Below, piece by piece: positions 1 through 54,670 of a stretch of 64,000 nt of DNA. The notes under the pieces were generated by a model. The model saw nothing but the letters and a program-made list of their open reading frames with translations, made no database searches and was not told the origin of the DNA. The stretch is from NCBI GenBank assembly GCA_030248195.1, contig JASAND010028564.1:21315-85314 (forward strand). The letters run 5' to 3'. Positions within the stretch are counted from its first letter, which is position 1. Each line of letters starts with the position of its first letter. Source of the stretch: Trissonchulus latispiculum (lineage: Eukaryota; Nematoda; Enoplea; Enoplida; Ironidae). A program made the translations under genes and the position numbers.

Positions 1-1020
1 TTTTAACTCGGCCTTTAACTCTACTCTACTCTTTTCTAACTAGACTAATGCACCTTTCAAACAGATTGTCCATTTTTATAAAATCTTAATGATACAATAT
101 TCTGTCAGTTTTTTTGATTAGTGGTTTTGTAACATAATTGCACTACGACTTTGATAAGGAACTGTGTCAAAAATATGCTTAAAATTTACCGTTTACACGA
201 TTTGATTACAATTTACATGATTTTACTCGAGTGGTAATCATGTAAGCGGCTTTCTTTACAATTGGTTTTTCTGCTAAGTTTTGTAGTACAGCCAGTAAGT
301 CTGAGCTGTGATGAAAGGAAACAAAAAGTTTGGTGCACAAGTTTAAACTTTTTATGCACTTGTATGCTATAGTCAGTCAGCGTTTGCTGCTACTTATCGG
401 AAAGAAAAAAGTAGCAGCAAAAAGAAGGCCATAAAAAGCAAGCGTGTAAAATTCGTGTAAATGTTTTAAAATATCACAAAATTCGTGTTAATTTCAACGT
501 TTACATGATTTTATTTTTGACACGGTTCCTAAATTTAACATTCTTGAAAACAGAAATGCTAAACATATTTGCTAAAATCGTGGTAAACACAGATTTCTTG
601 ATTCTAAGCCAGTTGTGGAATTGCATTGCAACCTCAAGGTAACTTGTTTAGGTAAAGTTTATATTAAAATTCAACCCTATGCCAATGCCAATGCCAATTT
701 TTGTAAATCAGTCGTAAGTCTTCATTCTAAATTCAGCAAACCTCTTTTTCACCAGAAAATATTTTATTACTATATATCAAACAGTAGCTAAAGCAAAAGC
801 TAACAAAAAGCGAAAACTGTATATATTTTTACAATTCTATTGAATTGTGTAATAGTTTGAGTTTATTGTCACAGTGGGATTGCAAAAATTTTTGTTATGG
901 TACAAAATACCAACACTTTTCGGCATCAGTCACCCTGCAAGTTAAATTTATAAACGAATTAAGCTGAAATATGCCGCAAAATTGTTTTATTTTTAATGGC
1001 AAACAAAAAATAAGCATTAA
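1..1020. other. AT-rich 3' flank, nothing recognised
   Basis: No coding or repeat structure recognised. TTTATT, which is AATAAA on the CHC sense strand, occurs near 761, 861 and 985, but I cannot tell which, if any, is the CHC polyadenylation signal. Confidence 0.4.
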
Positions 1021-1035
1021 AATTGCAATTTTGTT

Positions 1036-1142
1036 TCCGGGTACCCGACAACTGCTCGGGTACCCGGGTACCCGAAGTCGGGTACCCGGGTAGCGTTGCA
1101 ATTACCCGACATGGGGCTTCGGGTAGTGCCGGGTACCCGGGT
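1036..1142. repeat. Cluster of the palindrome GGGTACCC
   Basis: The 8-bp palindrome GGGTACCC, often as CGGGTACCCG, occurs five times, with partial CGGGTA/TACCCG halves between. The cluster is GC-rich inside AT-rich DNA. No TIR partner was found. Confidence 0.6.
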
Positions 1143-1224
1143 CCAATTTTTTGGACCCGTGCCCATGCCTACTAGTTGACGCCACCTCGTTTGCCCAAAT
1201 CCTCCTATCAGTGACACCTTTTGG

Positions 1225-1475
1225 CTATCGCTACGGTCTCCCCCACCAAACGGGGACCTTTCTTGGCCACCACCTCCACCAAACGAGAAACCCATTGTGG
1301 AAGTAAGCTGCAACTATCGTAATCCCTCGCGGACATCCCCCTCCAAACGGGGAGAGGTCTCTCCAATCTGATTGGTAGCTGTTGGTTCCCCTCCACATCC
1401 AAACGGGGACCTGTTTTAGCCGATCCCCAACCAAACGAAGGGTAAGTCTGTGGACCCTCCACCTAACGGAGAACA
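1225..1475. repeat. Dispersed CCAAACGGGGA motif cluster
   Basis: At least six variants of CC(A/T)CCAAACGGGGA lie at irregular spacing (near 1233, 1272, 1331, 1397, 1427 and 1458). The motif is spaced like iterated binding sites rather than a regular minisatellite. No coding signal was seen. Confidence 0.5.
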
Positions 1476-1479
1476 TCCT

Positions 1480-2998
1480 ACACAGTACTAGATCTGGTCA
1501 CAGTAAAAGCCTAGTGTGCATTGCATGAATGAGATCGAAAGCAATGAGCATAAGCATAAGCGTTAAAACAGTGAGTGAGGCGACGGGGAGGGAGTGCCAT
1601 AACCAAAACACTACATATGCCAATTTCTGATACTGCTACAAAGTACCAACAAATCCAAGCGGAGGTATGACTAAGTGATGAAGCTTCTACCTTTCGCACA
1701 TGGCAATGTAGTGTGTACATTGACTCTAAATCAAGGGCCAGCTCTGACTTTACTTTGAAATTTACTAACCACATATCACAATCATTGGAAATTTCAACAA
1801 CCATGCAAGTAATTGCTGATGAATCACACAGATTTTAGGGATTTGCCATAGGAAATACACCAAAAATAAATAGAAAATCAGTAATTAAAGAATGTTCTGT
1901 TGTTTTGTTGGGAGTCTTACTCATCGAAAAACCAAAGATTAAAAAGCCAGGGAGAGTATGCAAAATAGAAAACTTACAGTACAAGCAATAACTAACGCGT
2001 AGCCGCCAAATCCACAATTTTGGTCACTAAGGATGAAACTTTTACAGAAAAAACAGAGTTAACTAAATTTTACACCTGAATTAGGTCATAAGCCAAACGA
2101 TTTAACGATGATAAGAGTTCAGTTTTAATAAAACGAATAGTCTCTAAATTGGTGAAAAATTATGGGAGGTTGGCCAATGGCCACACGTTAGCTATAGAAT
2201 AAATCCATTCCAGAGGTGAATAAAGTTATACATACGCGGCACATATATCTTAAAGTATCACAAACAATCTAAGTACATATTCACAGTTCCAGAACAATGC
2301 AAACGAACAAAACGGAAAACGAAGAACCAGTAACACAACAATGGGTAGTAGTATTCTGTAAATATTAACTGATAAATAAAATAACACAAAACAAACAATA
2401 CATAAGCAACGACGACAAAACACATACATTGCAATCAGCATTATCACTAAAAATCCACAAACAACACCCTAAACCAGAACATGTACCGCTCCCAAACCCT
2501 TCTCCTTCTTCACAGTTATTCCAACATTTTTAGACCACATGTCTCACAGATCTAGCAAATGTTAATATTCTAGTTACAGACGGACTCAAATAGAATATGG
2601 AAATATCAACATCACAAAGCGCATATAACAAAAATAGCCCTATAAAAATTAGCTTCAAACAAAATTTGGAAGTTCCAGTGGCTTTCAAAGAAACCGAATT
2701 TAAAGCTTTTGTCACAGATTCTCGGTTATGAGAGATAAATAGATGCGGACGTTAAAGTTGTGCGCTATACAAATCTGACCAAGAGTAAACGTCACAAATA
2801 GTATCTAGATAAAACATATTAAAAGTAAAATATGCAGTACGAAAAACAACTGTTATCTTCATAAATAAAATAATTAGCCATACTTTAGATACATAAATAT
2901 AGTGCTAAAACACAAGGTAGCGTCTAGCAGGACAGAGATTTTGGGTGTCCCCGCAAATACGTCCCGTCCCGCTGTAATAAGTTTCTCTGCGCCTGTCA
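1480..2998. other. 3' flank / probable CHC 3'UTR region
   Basis: AT-rich sequence directly after the CHC stop (2999), so its right part is presumably 3'UTR. ORFs here are short and low-complexity; none was recognised. Confidence 0.4.
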
Positions 2999-44127
<41,129 letters not shown>

Positions 44128-45060
44128 GACTGATTTCTAACAGGCACGAGAGAGCAACAGTACGTATATGTAGTAAAGTTGATCAGAGCCCAGTTGGATT
44201 GACCTAGAGATAGAGACAATTCTGGTTTATGCTAAAAACTAGGGGGAGTGGGAAAGTTGGGAAAGATTAGAAGGTAAAAACTGGCAGGAACCTAACTGCT
44301 TTTCCCACAGGGGTCCCCCCGACTCCGGTCGCCGCCCCCCTCCGCCAGGATTCGCCCCCCCCCACAAAACAGGTGTGGCTGGGCAAAAAACTGGTGAGGG
44401 GGTTCAGCCGGAAGGCGTGGGTGCCACCAATATTGCCGAATGGCTTTTTGGCAAAAAACACCCCTGCCCCACTAAAATGGGGTCCGAACAAGAAAAAGGC
44501 AAGATATATATTAGCCAAAATTTTTGCAATTTTTCAAAAATTTTCTGATAAAATTGGCTGGAAATAGGCGTAGCTTTTGATTATTTTTATGTGGAAAATA
44601 GTTTATATATATATATACGTAGATTTTATGTCAGAAAGGTCCATTTTAGCTGAAAAAATTTGGGTACAGTTTGGGTAAGGTTTTTCAAAAGTTCCGATTT
44701 TTGAGACCCCCCAAGTCAGATTTGGTCTTTTACTCCCCCCAACCCAAGCAGGTGGTACCATAGGTGTACCTAGGGCTGGAGGTGGGGGAGGGAAACTCCT
44801 CCCCCCAAATGGAAAAGTCCCGATCCCATCCTCGAAATTTTTGAGGCATGCCCCACCCCCAAATGGCCAAATCCCAGACCCCACCATAAAAAATTTCGAA
44901 AAAAAATTTTGGCTCAAAAATAGAAAAAAATTAAAAAAATTTCACAAAATTTCCTTCTTTCAAACAAATGACCAAATCGGTTCTAATGTTGCTGATTTTT
45001 GGTTGTAAATAACGTCATTTTATATTTCATTTGGTTTACGTATTATGCGTATATATTCGT
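44128..45060. other. CHC upstream region, promoter not resolved
   Basis: Must contain the CHC 5'UTR and promoter unless upstream noncoding exons exist. No TATA box or initiator could be assigned. 44290-44470 and 44700-44890 are G/C-rich patches resembling the element ends at 62953-63399. Confidence 0.5.
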
Positions 45061-45334
45061 ACAAGTAACAAAAATGCTCCGCACAAAAGAGGATAATATG
45101 TGTGTTGGGCCTGTCTATAATTTAAATTCCGGTTGTGAAAGTAAAGACATAAATCCGACACAGCAACTTACAACAACAACAACAACAACAACAACAAAGT
45201 TTATTTGGCCAAATACAAGTTACATCATACAATCGCTATATTCACATCAACTTGGCCAAAAAGGAGACAAGCAAGTATCCTGCATGCACCAGTCTTAAAA
45301 TCTAGGGGTAGTGATGTACGTATACCATGAGAGT

Positions 45335-45591
45335 CACTAGCGTAGCCAGAAAAAAATTTCGGAGGGGGGCAAGCCAAAAATGCTCTGAAATTTCTACCGC
45401 AACTAAACAGTTGGTGGAAATTTTCAAGCAAAATCTGGAGCCTTTTGAAATATTTTCATTGAAAAGTAGCGCCGCAGGCGAAAATTTTTCGAAATATTTA
45501 TTCGCCCTGCTGCTACCCATTAAAAATTTTTCTTTTGTCCCCGATTTCGGGGGGGGCATGCCCCCCTCGCCCCCCCCTGGCTACGCGCCTG
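45335..45591. mobile_element. hAT-like MITE, TSD ATGAGAGT
   Basis: 257 bp with 8-bp duplication ATGAGAGT (45327-45334, 45592-45599). Ends CACTAGCGTAGCCAG and complement CAGGCGCGTAGCCAG. Nested in the LINE 3'UTR. Confidence 0.88.
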
Positions 45592-45721
45592 ATGAGAGTA
45601 TACGTACAACATACATTAAGAGAAGAGCCTTCAAACACAACACAATAGCATCAATAACAATAACAATAATTACAATAACAACCACCGTCAATATCCTAGT
45701 ATACGTTCGTAGATACAAATT

Positions 45722-47240
45722 TCAGTCGAACTCATACTTCATAAAGTGGCCTAAATCTACAGATTCTAGTGACCTTTTGAAAACGCTTAAATTTTGAGAT
45801 GTCACAATTTTTGACTCCAAAAAATTCCAAACAGGCACCAACCTACATGAGAAAGAGTATTTTCTACAGTCTACCCAACATTTAGGATTTTGTAATTTTA
45901 ACAAGTGCCCACGAGTGCCTGAGTCAACGGCATACGTAAAAAATTCAGCTGAATTCACATTATCCAGCTGATAAATTATTTTGTAAGATTGTACGAGATC
46001 GGCTTTTAGCCTGCGACTTTCCAATGACTCAAGATTAGTCAATCTTAGACGCTCCCTGTAACTGTACTCTCGGATTTCTGGTATATATTCTTTTGGTGAA
46101 TCGTCTTTGCACTGTTACTGTTTCTAATTGGATTATATCTTTTTTCAAATGAGGTGACCATACACTAGAATTGTACTCTAGAATCGGTCTAATGTATGAT
46201 ACGAACATAGCAACGAGGAATTTTAAATCTCGACAATAAAACGCCCGAAAAATAAGTGCCGATTTTTGGTAGGCTTTGGCACAAATTTTATTAATATGCG
46301 AAGAAAATTTTAAGTCAGGGGTTATATATATGGACACCGAGATCCTTTACAATTTCTGCTTTTGGTATTTTAGACCCGTTAACCATAAAATCTCCATTTT
46401 GGTGTACGGTTCACCAATTTCAAGAAGCATACTTTTATGAGATGCTATTGACAATTGATTTCGCGCAGCCCAATCAAAAATACTACAACAGTCGTTTCGA
46501 AACGCCGTAAGATCGTTTAGCAAGCAACCCGAAAAATAAATTTTGGTGTCATCAGCGAAAATTTTTATCTGAGAATTGGTACAGACATCAAGCAAGTCAT
46601 TTATGTAAATAAGAAAAAGTAAAGGTCCCAGAACACTTCCCTGTGGTACCCCACTTAATACTTCCCCGACGTCTGACATGACTCCATTTACTTTAACTGA
46701 CTGGGATCTTCCACTTAAAAATGCGTCCAGCCACTTAAGTACCCTGCCCCTTATTCCATACGCCTTCAGTTTACATTTAAGTTTTGCATGTGACACAGAG
46801 TCGAAAGCCTTACTGATATCCAAATACAAAACCTTAACGCCTTCCTTACTATCACGCCTAAATGTCCAAGAATTTAAGCATTCTAGTATATAATTGGGTC
46901 TGAGTTGAACGGTGAGACAAAAAGCCGTGCTGCTCCTTGGTAATAAGGTTGTTTTTCAAGAGATGGCCGAGCAGAAATCTTTTTAGAACTTTTTCCATGA
47001 TCTTACAACAAATACAAGTTAAGGACACGGGACGGTAATTTTCCGGAGATGAGCGCGAACCTTTTCCTTTATAGATAGGCACTACTTGAGCTACTAACCA
47101 ATCCTCCGGGAGCTTTCCCTCTTGGAAAGATTGCTGAAAAATCATTTGCAGGGGGCGGCCAATTTGTAGATTACAAATTTTAAAAAAGCGGGCTGGAATA
47201 TTGTGGGTTTTAATACCTTTTGACAGAACCCGTTTTCAGA
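45722..47240 (-). pseudogene. Reverse transcriptase of the LINE, frameshifted
   Basis: Only the C-terminal half of ORF2 remains. In order: PEDWLVAQVVPIYKGKGSRS, NYRPVSLTCICCKIMEKVL, LDISKAFDSVSHAKL, GVPQGSVLGPLLFLIYINDLL, the catalytic FADD (F instead of the common Y), then the thumb (YIRPILEYNSSVWSP). The reading frame shifts near 46840 and 46040 and is broken near 46340. No endonuclease domain remains. Inactive. Confidence 0.88.
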
Positions 47241-47332
47241 AAATAAATTCCCCTTGCCTGTAGGTTGTGGTCGCCTGTGGAACTACCCAGTCAACTCAGT
47301 CAACTTTTGGTGGATGGTACCATGGCGAAAGT

Positions 47333-47990
47333 TCTTCCGTTCGCTTAGAACTTTAATTTGACACAAATTTGACCGCTTTTGAAAACTTTTATTTTTGACA
47401 TATATAAAGTCGCTAAGTCCCCACCCCACCCCACCACAGCACTCTACAGCCATTTTGGGTACGCAGTTCTATGACAAAGGTTGCTCAGCTCACTTAGAGC
47501 TCTCATCTGATATATACCAAATTTGACAACTTTCGAAAAATTTTATTTTTGGCCAAAAATTGCCTAAGTCCCCCCTCCCCACCACAGCTACTTTGAGTAC
47601 GCAGTTCTATGACAAAAGTTGCTCAGCTCACTTATAGCTCTAATTTGATACCAAATTTGACAACTTTCGAAAAATTTTATTTTTGACCCAAAATTGCCTA
47701 AGTCCCCACCCCACCCCACCACAGCACACTACAGCCACTTTGGCTACGCAGTTCTATGACAAAAGTTGCTCAGCTCACTTAAGGCTTTCATGTGATACCA
47801 AATTTGACAACTTTTGAAATATTTTATTTTTTACCCAAAATCGCCTGAGTCCCCACCCAACCCCACCGCAGCACTCTACAGCCACTTTGGGAACGCAGTT
47901 CTATGACAAACGTTGCTCAGCTCACTTAGGGTTTTCATTTGATACCAAATTTGACCACTTTTGAAAAATTTTATTTTCGACCACTTGACC
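47333..47990. repeat. D2 tandem array, about 147-bp units
   Basis: Four to five units with TTGCTCAGCTCACTTA, GATACCAAATTTGAC and CCTAAGTCCCCACCCC; more diverged than D1. A second array of about 167-bp units (GGCAAAGTGGAACCAGCCCA; 48008, 48176, 48342) follows. Confidence 0.88.
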
Positions 47991-49696
47991 CCTTACCCGA
48001 CTGACCCTTCAAACGGCAAACTGGAACCAGCCCAGCAAAATAGGTACGCCGGACGGCAAAACAGATACCGGGAATGAGCTGGGCGCACCAGAAAACCGCT
48101 ATAGGACAAAGTTTTGAGAGGCCAGGTAAAGCCTGCTATGGACCTCCAGGAAGCGGTTCCCGACTTGACCCTCCAGACGGCAAAGTAGAACCAGCCCAGC
48201 AAAATAGGTACGTCGGACGGCAAAACGGATACCGCGAATGAGCTGGGCACACCAGAAAACCCCTATAGATAAAGTTTTGAGAAGCCAGGTAAAGCCTACT
48301 ATGGACCTCCAGGAAGCGGTTTCCGACTTGACCCTCCCGACGGCAAAGTGGAACCAGCCCAGCAAGATGGGTGGGTCTGACGGTAAAACTGACTGCGGGA
48401 ATCGATTCTTCGTGCCAGAAAACCATTGTATGGAAGATTTGAGCTTTCAAAGTTGAATAGATAGCGAGAAATTTCGATTTTTCATTTTTCGAATTTTCGC
48501 CAATTTTGACGGGCCACCGTGGTCGCTAGGGAAGTGATAGAGAAACGCAACCTGGACCGTTAGTTAGTTCAATATATGATATTTCTGAATATAAAAAGAA
48601 ATCAGCTCCAGCTCGTAACGTTCGACCTGAGCAACGACCACAACAATGGTCACTTTTCGCAATGAGCCGACTTTGCGGCGCCACGGTGGCGCTGTGGCGC
48701 AGCTGCGGCGCAAAAAGTTGCGATTCTTAAATTCTTCAGAGGGTACTACTAGACCCTATAGCCCTTTAGGTCGGCCCACCGCTGCAGTTCACGTGAAAGC
48801 GGCGAACATTATATACAATACAACCATCAAATAGGAGAAACCGGAAAAAACATCGCCGCCATAACCCGTCCGGAGCGCAACTTTTTAACGGTAAGTGATA
48901 CGGGGCTGAAGCTTCACAGACATACTAAACTCGATGTACTCTACAATTGGCGCATGAAATCTGCGCAGGATCTGCGCAGGATTTTGCGCAGCTTATTTTA
49001 CACTGTCTCCAGCCACTTTTCACACATATTATAGGGGTCGCTGCCATATATATACGTATATATAGCCATGGGGGGAAACCCACATTTTCGGATTTTGGCT
49101 GGAACTTTTTTATTATAAGGGCTAGATGAGAACTTTATATACCATCGTATTTGGCGTACTTATGTAGATCTTTCTTTTAAGCCAATTTGCACTTCTCTAA
49201 GTTGTACCGTTGAGCCGATATAATGCAAAAAGTAGCGGGGGGAAGCCCAATGGGGGGATTTCTTTAGTTTGCTGTGAAACAAGTCCAACTGCTTAGTATA
49301 TACAAGAATAAAAATGCTCCGATGGAGCATGAAAAATGCAATATGGGTGACACTGGGTTTTAAGCAGACAGAGGACTAGGTTTTAAAACGTTAATATGGG
49401 AGGGGCAGGTTGTAAATGCCAGGAGGACTAGGTTAAAAGCGCACTAATATGGACCAGCTTCGCTGAACAACCCATATTCGCGGAAATTGTCCAGACAAAA
49501 ATGCTGGCGGCAATCCTTCAATAACAGTTTAACAATTTGTCGGCACGACTTTGCAGCTATTACTATATACATATAGTTGTGTTCGTAATACTTAACATTC
49601 CATAATTAATACAACTTACAACACAACTTAATTTAATTAATTTAATTATATAATGCATATAATCCAACACTTAATACAATACAATATATATATATA

Positions 49697-50966
49697 TATA
49701 GCAAGCTTAACAAAAAAAAAATCACCCGAAATTTTAACAAAAAAAAAATCACCCCACCCTGACTCACAGGAAAGTCGCAGAGACCCAAATTTTTGCATGG
49801 TGATAGCCACACATCTCGACATTACAGCCTGTAAGTTTGAGCCCCTAGGCCCTCTCCATGCGTTCAGGGCAGACCTTTAAGTGAGGGTACCCAAAAGTGA
49901 CCTCAAAAACGTTCATGACCGAAGTTCGAATTTCGGCTGCTATTTACTAAGGGAAAACCCTAGGCAACCCATATTGTGCATGTGACATGTCCTGACTGTG
50001 GGCTATCGATACATATATAGAAGTTACCAGTTGGACCTCTGTGCCGTCCTGGGGTGGGTGATTTTTTTTTGTTAAAATTTTAACAAATAAAAAATCATTT
50101 TTATGTTTTGTTACTGAAGTCAGAACAACAGCTAGAGCAAAACTAACGTCAAATTCGAGCTCAGCGACCTCGAAAACCCTTATATACGTTGTTTTTGAGG
50201 TTGCCTGGCACTTCTGGTAGTCCAACCTGGTAACCAGCCGGGCCTGAACCGTCCGACGGTAAACGTGATCCCAGAAGTCAGTATTAGGCCATAGTTACCG
50301 AAAAACTAATGCCAGATTTGAATTCAGCGCCCTGGAAAACCCCCTAGGACATGTTTATAGCCACTTCTGACTGTCCAGTTGGTACCTGGAGGGTCCGGAC
50401 GGGTCCGGCAGGGGTCACGTGACCGTGGGTCATACCCCACCAAAATATGAAGTTCTGAGTTTCTCTGCCAAAATGCCTGGAAATAGGTTATAATCACTCA
50501 CAAACACGAAAAAACAACGTTTTAGCCTTTAAAACGGCACTTTAGAGCCACCAGACTTCATACTGGACGCTGTCGGGGGCCATCAGTGACCACTAAGACT
50601 TCGGCGGGGTCAGTTGCCCTAGTTGGAGCACTAGGTTAGCGGTTTTGGGTTCTAAATACGTTAATTAGTGCGCTCTATCCAAAACTGATGAGAAAAAGTT
50701 GCTAGCTGCTCTCTGGGATCCGATCCGCCACTGATTTTTTTTTTGTTAACGGGTGATTTTTTTTTGTTAAACCTTTAACAAAAAAAAATCACACATTTTC
50801 GTCTACTGCAACTTACTGGTAGGTGGTAGAGAAATGAAACTGGGGTGGTTTTAAAGCTTAGCCCAAGACCTATCCATGGGTCCTCAAACTAATCGATTTG
50901 GTTTAGTTTTGCGAAAGTTCCAGCCAAAAAACCGAATTTTGATTTTTTTTTGTTAAGCTTGCTATA
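49697..50966 (+). mobile_element. TA-flanked element B (copy of A)
   Basis: 1,270 bp, near-identical to A and in the same orientation, inserted in the spacer of the E2 5' module. The paired cluster ends 176 bp from the right end. Confidence 0.9.
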
Positions 50967-51870
50967 TATATATATATATGCAGTAAAAATTGGTGTCACA
51001 AATTTCGCTCTGATAACTCACTATAAAAAGCTTGAAGTATATAAAGCATAATATTTCAAAATCAGCAAGCTCGCCTGGAAAGCTGACGAATTTAGAACTT
51101 AAGACAATAAAGGTCAAATGCGGAGTGGAGCATGCGTACCCGCGAATATGGGTTGTTCAGCGAAGCTGGTCCATATTAGTGCGCTTTTAACCTAGTCCTC
51201 CTGGCATTTACAACCTGCCCCTCCCATATTAACGTTTTAAAACCTAGTCCTCTGTCTGCTTAAAACCCAGTGTCACCCATATTGCATTTTTCATGCTCCA
51301 TCGGAGCATTTTTATTCTTGTCCTATTTCATTTTTAAGGTTCTCAGTAAAACGTAAGCAAGAATGTTAAAGCTTTATGAAAGAAACTTTAAAAATTCCCC
51401 CAATGATTACGTAACAGTCAACCAAGCCATAGAACAAAGAAGCTTGAAAAGTACCAATTACAAAGTATATACAAAGATTTTGGCAGAAAAACCCTCATCA
51501 CTACAAATAAGAATATTTTAGAAAGTTGCAGAAAGTTATCTGTAGTTTGTTATAAGCCATGCTGTACTTCAGCAGCACTCTACTGTAGCGCAACCAGATG
51601 CAAACGTCAGTGCCAAAAAAGGAGACTTGTACGGCATGATTTCCAAGGCTATTCTGCACTTGCCTGGAGAATTTCGGACGATTGCAACTTTTGTGTAGCT
51701 AGTTATAGGCCGTGCTGTACTTCAGCAGCACTCTACTGCAGCGCAACTAGACGAAAACGTCACTGCCAAAAAAGGAGACTTATACCGCATGATTTCCAAT
51801 GCTATTCTGCACGTGCCTGCAGAATTTCAGACGATTACAACATTTGTGTAGCTAGTTATAGGCCGTGCTG

Positions 51871-53120
51871 TATAGTCAGAGGGGGGAAAAAGCATCACCG
51901 GCAAAGTGGGGGAAAAACAACGGCTCACCCTGCTCGACTGGTATAAGATAGAGATATATACGAAATCTAGTGCAAATGAAAGTTCAAGTCTTGTACTTTA
52001 AGATCATAATACAAATAACCGTTCCTGTCGATTGAGTCTTCGTGTGGCATGGGTCCGAAGTTGACACCCAAAAATTGTCCAAAAACCTAAGGATTTTTCA
52101 AATTTTCTAAGATTATGCCAACTTACTGGTAATAGTTACAGGAGTCATTTTGTGCATGAAGGGGTTTGTGGATGTGCTCTATAACGTGGGCTAGTCGGAT
52201 TTTCGCTAGGTCACACGGTTGAGAAATAGTGACCATCTTTTTCCCCCACACTTTTTGCACCAGAGGGGGGAAAAAAACAACGGTGTACTTTTTTGCCGGC
52301 AGTTTCGTTTTTTTGATTTAAGCAAAAATAACGACTAATTGTTTACTCATTTGAACTGTTATACCCCCCAATTGACCTTCCGCTGCCGAAAAGAGCCATA
52401 TGACCTGCTCCTGTGGAGGAATGCCGGCAAATATTCCCAGGGGGTAAATCATGCAGATAACAAGAAAATTAGGGTCCATAAACAATATTTTTGTGATATT
52501 ATGAACTGTGGACATTCCAGAGAGTTTCACAAGTGTGGATATGCAAAAGAGTCCACCCGAAATGGATGACCCCTGAACACTTTTGTGCGATTTTGCCACC
52601 CATCATAAATAAAACACTCAATTTCTTGCGGGTTAATATTGCAAAATGTGTATTTTATCATTGCAAGTTAACACAAAAGGCGATTAAATTATAAATTACC
52701 GGAAAAAATAAGATTTTGTAGACCAAAAATCTTAATTTCCTAGCAATGTTGGCTCATTACTACATTTGGCATTTACGATGGATAATACTAAGCCTGGCTG
52801 CCGGCAACGAGTTTTTAGAAGTAGATATTGCGTTTTATGCCTTTAAATGCCATTTATCTGCTGCTATGGTGGTAAAGGAACGAAATTTGGTGCCATCTTT
52901 TTTCCCCACCCCCATCTTTTTTTTCCCCACTTGTGGGGGAAAAAGATGGTCTGTATTCAGGGTAGCCTACTAGAAGTACAACCGAATGCTGATTTTACTG
53001 GTGGTATAGAAAGTACAGGCCAAGCCCTGCATGCTGGTATATAAAGCGTCTGGCTAGCTACAGTCTGTAGCGAGTAATAACCTTATTTCGAAATCGTTGT
53101 TTTTCCCCCCTCTGACTATA
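51871..53120 (+). mobile_element. TA-flanked element H, copy 1
   Basis: About 1.25 kb. Ends TAGTCAGAGGGGGGAAAA and complement, inserted at the TA of the satellite word GCTGTACTTCAG. Motif GGGGGAAAAANAACGG is doubled at left, single at right, and clustered at 52228-52283 and 52893-52948 (172 bp from the right end). Confidence 0.88.
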
Positions 53121-53272
53121 CTTCAGCAGCACTCTTACTGCAGCGCAACTAGACGCAAACGTCACTGCCAAAAAAGGAGACTTATACCGCATGATTTCCA
53201 ATGCTATTCTGCACGTGCCTGCAGAATTTCAGACGATTACAACATTTGTGTAGCTAGTTATAGGCCGTGCTG

Positions 53273-54518
53273 TATAGTCAGAGGGGGGAAAAGCATCACC
53301 GGCAAAGTGGGGGGAAAAACAACGGCTCACCCTGCTCGACTGGTATAAGATAGAGATACAAAATCTAGTGCAAATGAAAGTTCAAGTCTTGTACTTTAAG
53401 ATCATAATACAAATAACCGTTCCTGTCGATTGAGCCTTCGTGTGGCATGGGTCCGAAGTTGACACCCAAAAATTGTCCAAAAACCTAAGGATTTTTCAAA
53501 TTTTCTAAGATTATGCCAACTTACTGGTAATAGTTACAGGAGTCATTTTGTGCATGAAGGGGTTTGTGGATGTGCTCTATAACGTGGGCAAGTCGGATTT
53601 TCGCTAGGTCACACGGTTGAGAAATAGTGACCATCTTTTTTCCCCCACACTTTTTGCACCAGAGGGGGGAAAAACAACGGTGTAATTTTTTGCCGGCAGT
53701 TTCGTTTTTTTGATTTAAGCAAAAATAACGACTAATTGTTTACTCATTTGAACTGTTATACCCCCCAATTGACCTTCCGCTGCCGAAAAGAGCCATATGA
53801 CCTGCTCCTGTGGAGGAATGCCGGCAAATATTCCCAGGGGGTAAATCATGCAGATAACAAGAAAATTAGTGTCCATAAACAATATTTTTGTGATATTATG
53901 AACTGTGGACATTCCAGAGAGTTTCACAAGTGTGGATATGCAAAAGAGTCCACCCGAAATGGATGACCCCTGAACACTTTTGTGCGATTTTGCCACCCAT
54001 CATAAATAAAACACTCAATTTCTTGCGGGTTAATATTGCAAAATGTGTATTTTATCATTGCAAGTTAACACAAAAGGCGATTAAATTATAAATTACCGGA
54101 AAAAATAAGATTTTGTAGACCAAAAATCTTAATTTCCTAGCAATGTTGGCTCATTACTACATTTGGCATTTACGATGGATAATACTAAGCCTGGCTGCCG
54201 GCAACGAGTTTTTAGAAGTAGATATTGCGTTTTATGCCTTTAAATGCCATTTATCTGCTGCTATGGTGGTAAAGGAACGAAATTTGGTGCCATCTTTTTT
54301 CCCCACCCCCATCTTTTTTTTCCCCACTTGTGGGGGAAAAAGATGGTCTGTATTCAGGGTAGCCTACTAGAAGTACAACCGAATGCTGATTTTACTGGTG
54401 GTATAGAAAGTACAGGCCAAGCCCTACATGCTGGTATATAAAGCGTCTGGCTAGCTACAGTCTGTAGCGAGTAATAACCTTATTTCGAAAATCGTTGTTT
54501 TTCCCCCCTCTGACTATA
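53273..54518 (+). mobile_element. TA-flanked element H, copy 2
   Basis: Full-length duplicate of copy 1 that arose by tandem amplification, not by transposition: the flanking monomers are amplified with it. Confidence 0.88.
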
Positions 54519-54670
54519 CTTCAGCAGCACTCTTACTGCAGCGCAACTAGACGTAAACGTCACTGCCAAAAAAGGAGACTTATACCGCATGATTTCCAAT
54601 GCTATTCTGCACGTGCCTGCAGAATTTCAGACGATTACAACATTTGTGTAGCTAGTTATAGGCCGTGCTG

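Larger units (their letters stand above)
45170..47265 (-). mobile_element. LINE fragment (CR1/Jockey-like), 5'-truncated
   Basis: Reads on the minus strand from about 47250 and ends in a (TTG)n tail (the CAA run at 45173-45197), typical of a non-LTR retrotransposon 3' end. CAACTT on both sides of the insert is a candidate target duplication. It sits inside D2, and a small hAT-like MITE sits in its 3'UTR. Confidence 0.8.
45061..49045 (+). mobile_element. Element D2, split by a LINE
   Basis: Second copy of D. Starts ACAAGTAACAAAAATGCTCC at 45061 and matches D1 up to CCGACACAGCAA. It resumes after the LINE near 47275 with GGCGAAAGTT...; the arrays run 47333-48450. Ends in the left half of the D hairpin (49028-49045); the right half is replaced by a TATATACG run, so the 3' end is broken. 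Confidence 0.72.

Noticed and set aside
721..990. CHC polyadenylation site
   Set aside because: Several AATAAA complements exist in AT-rich sequence and nothing distinguishes a real one.
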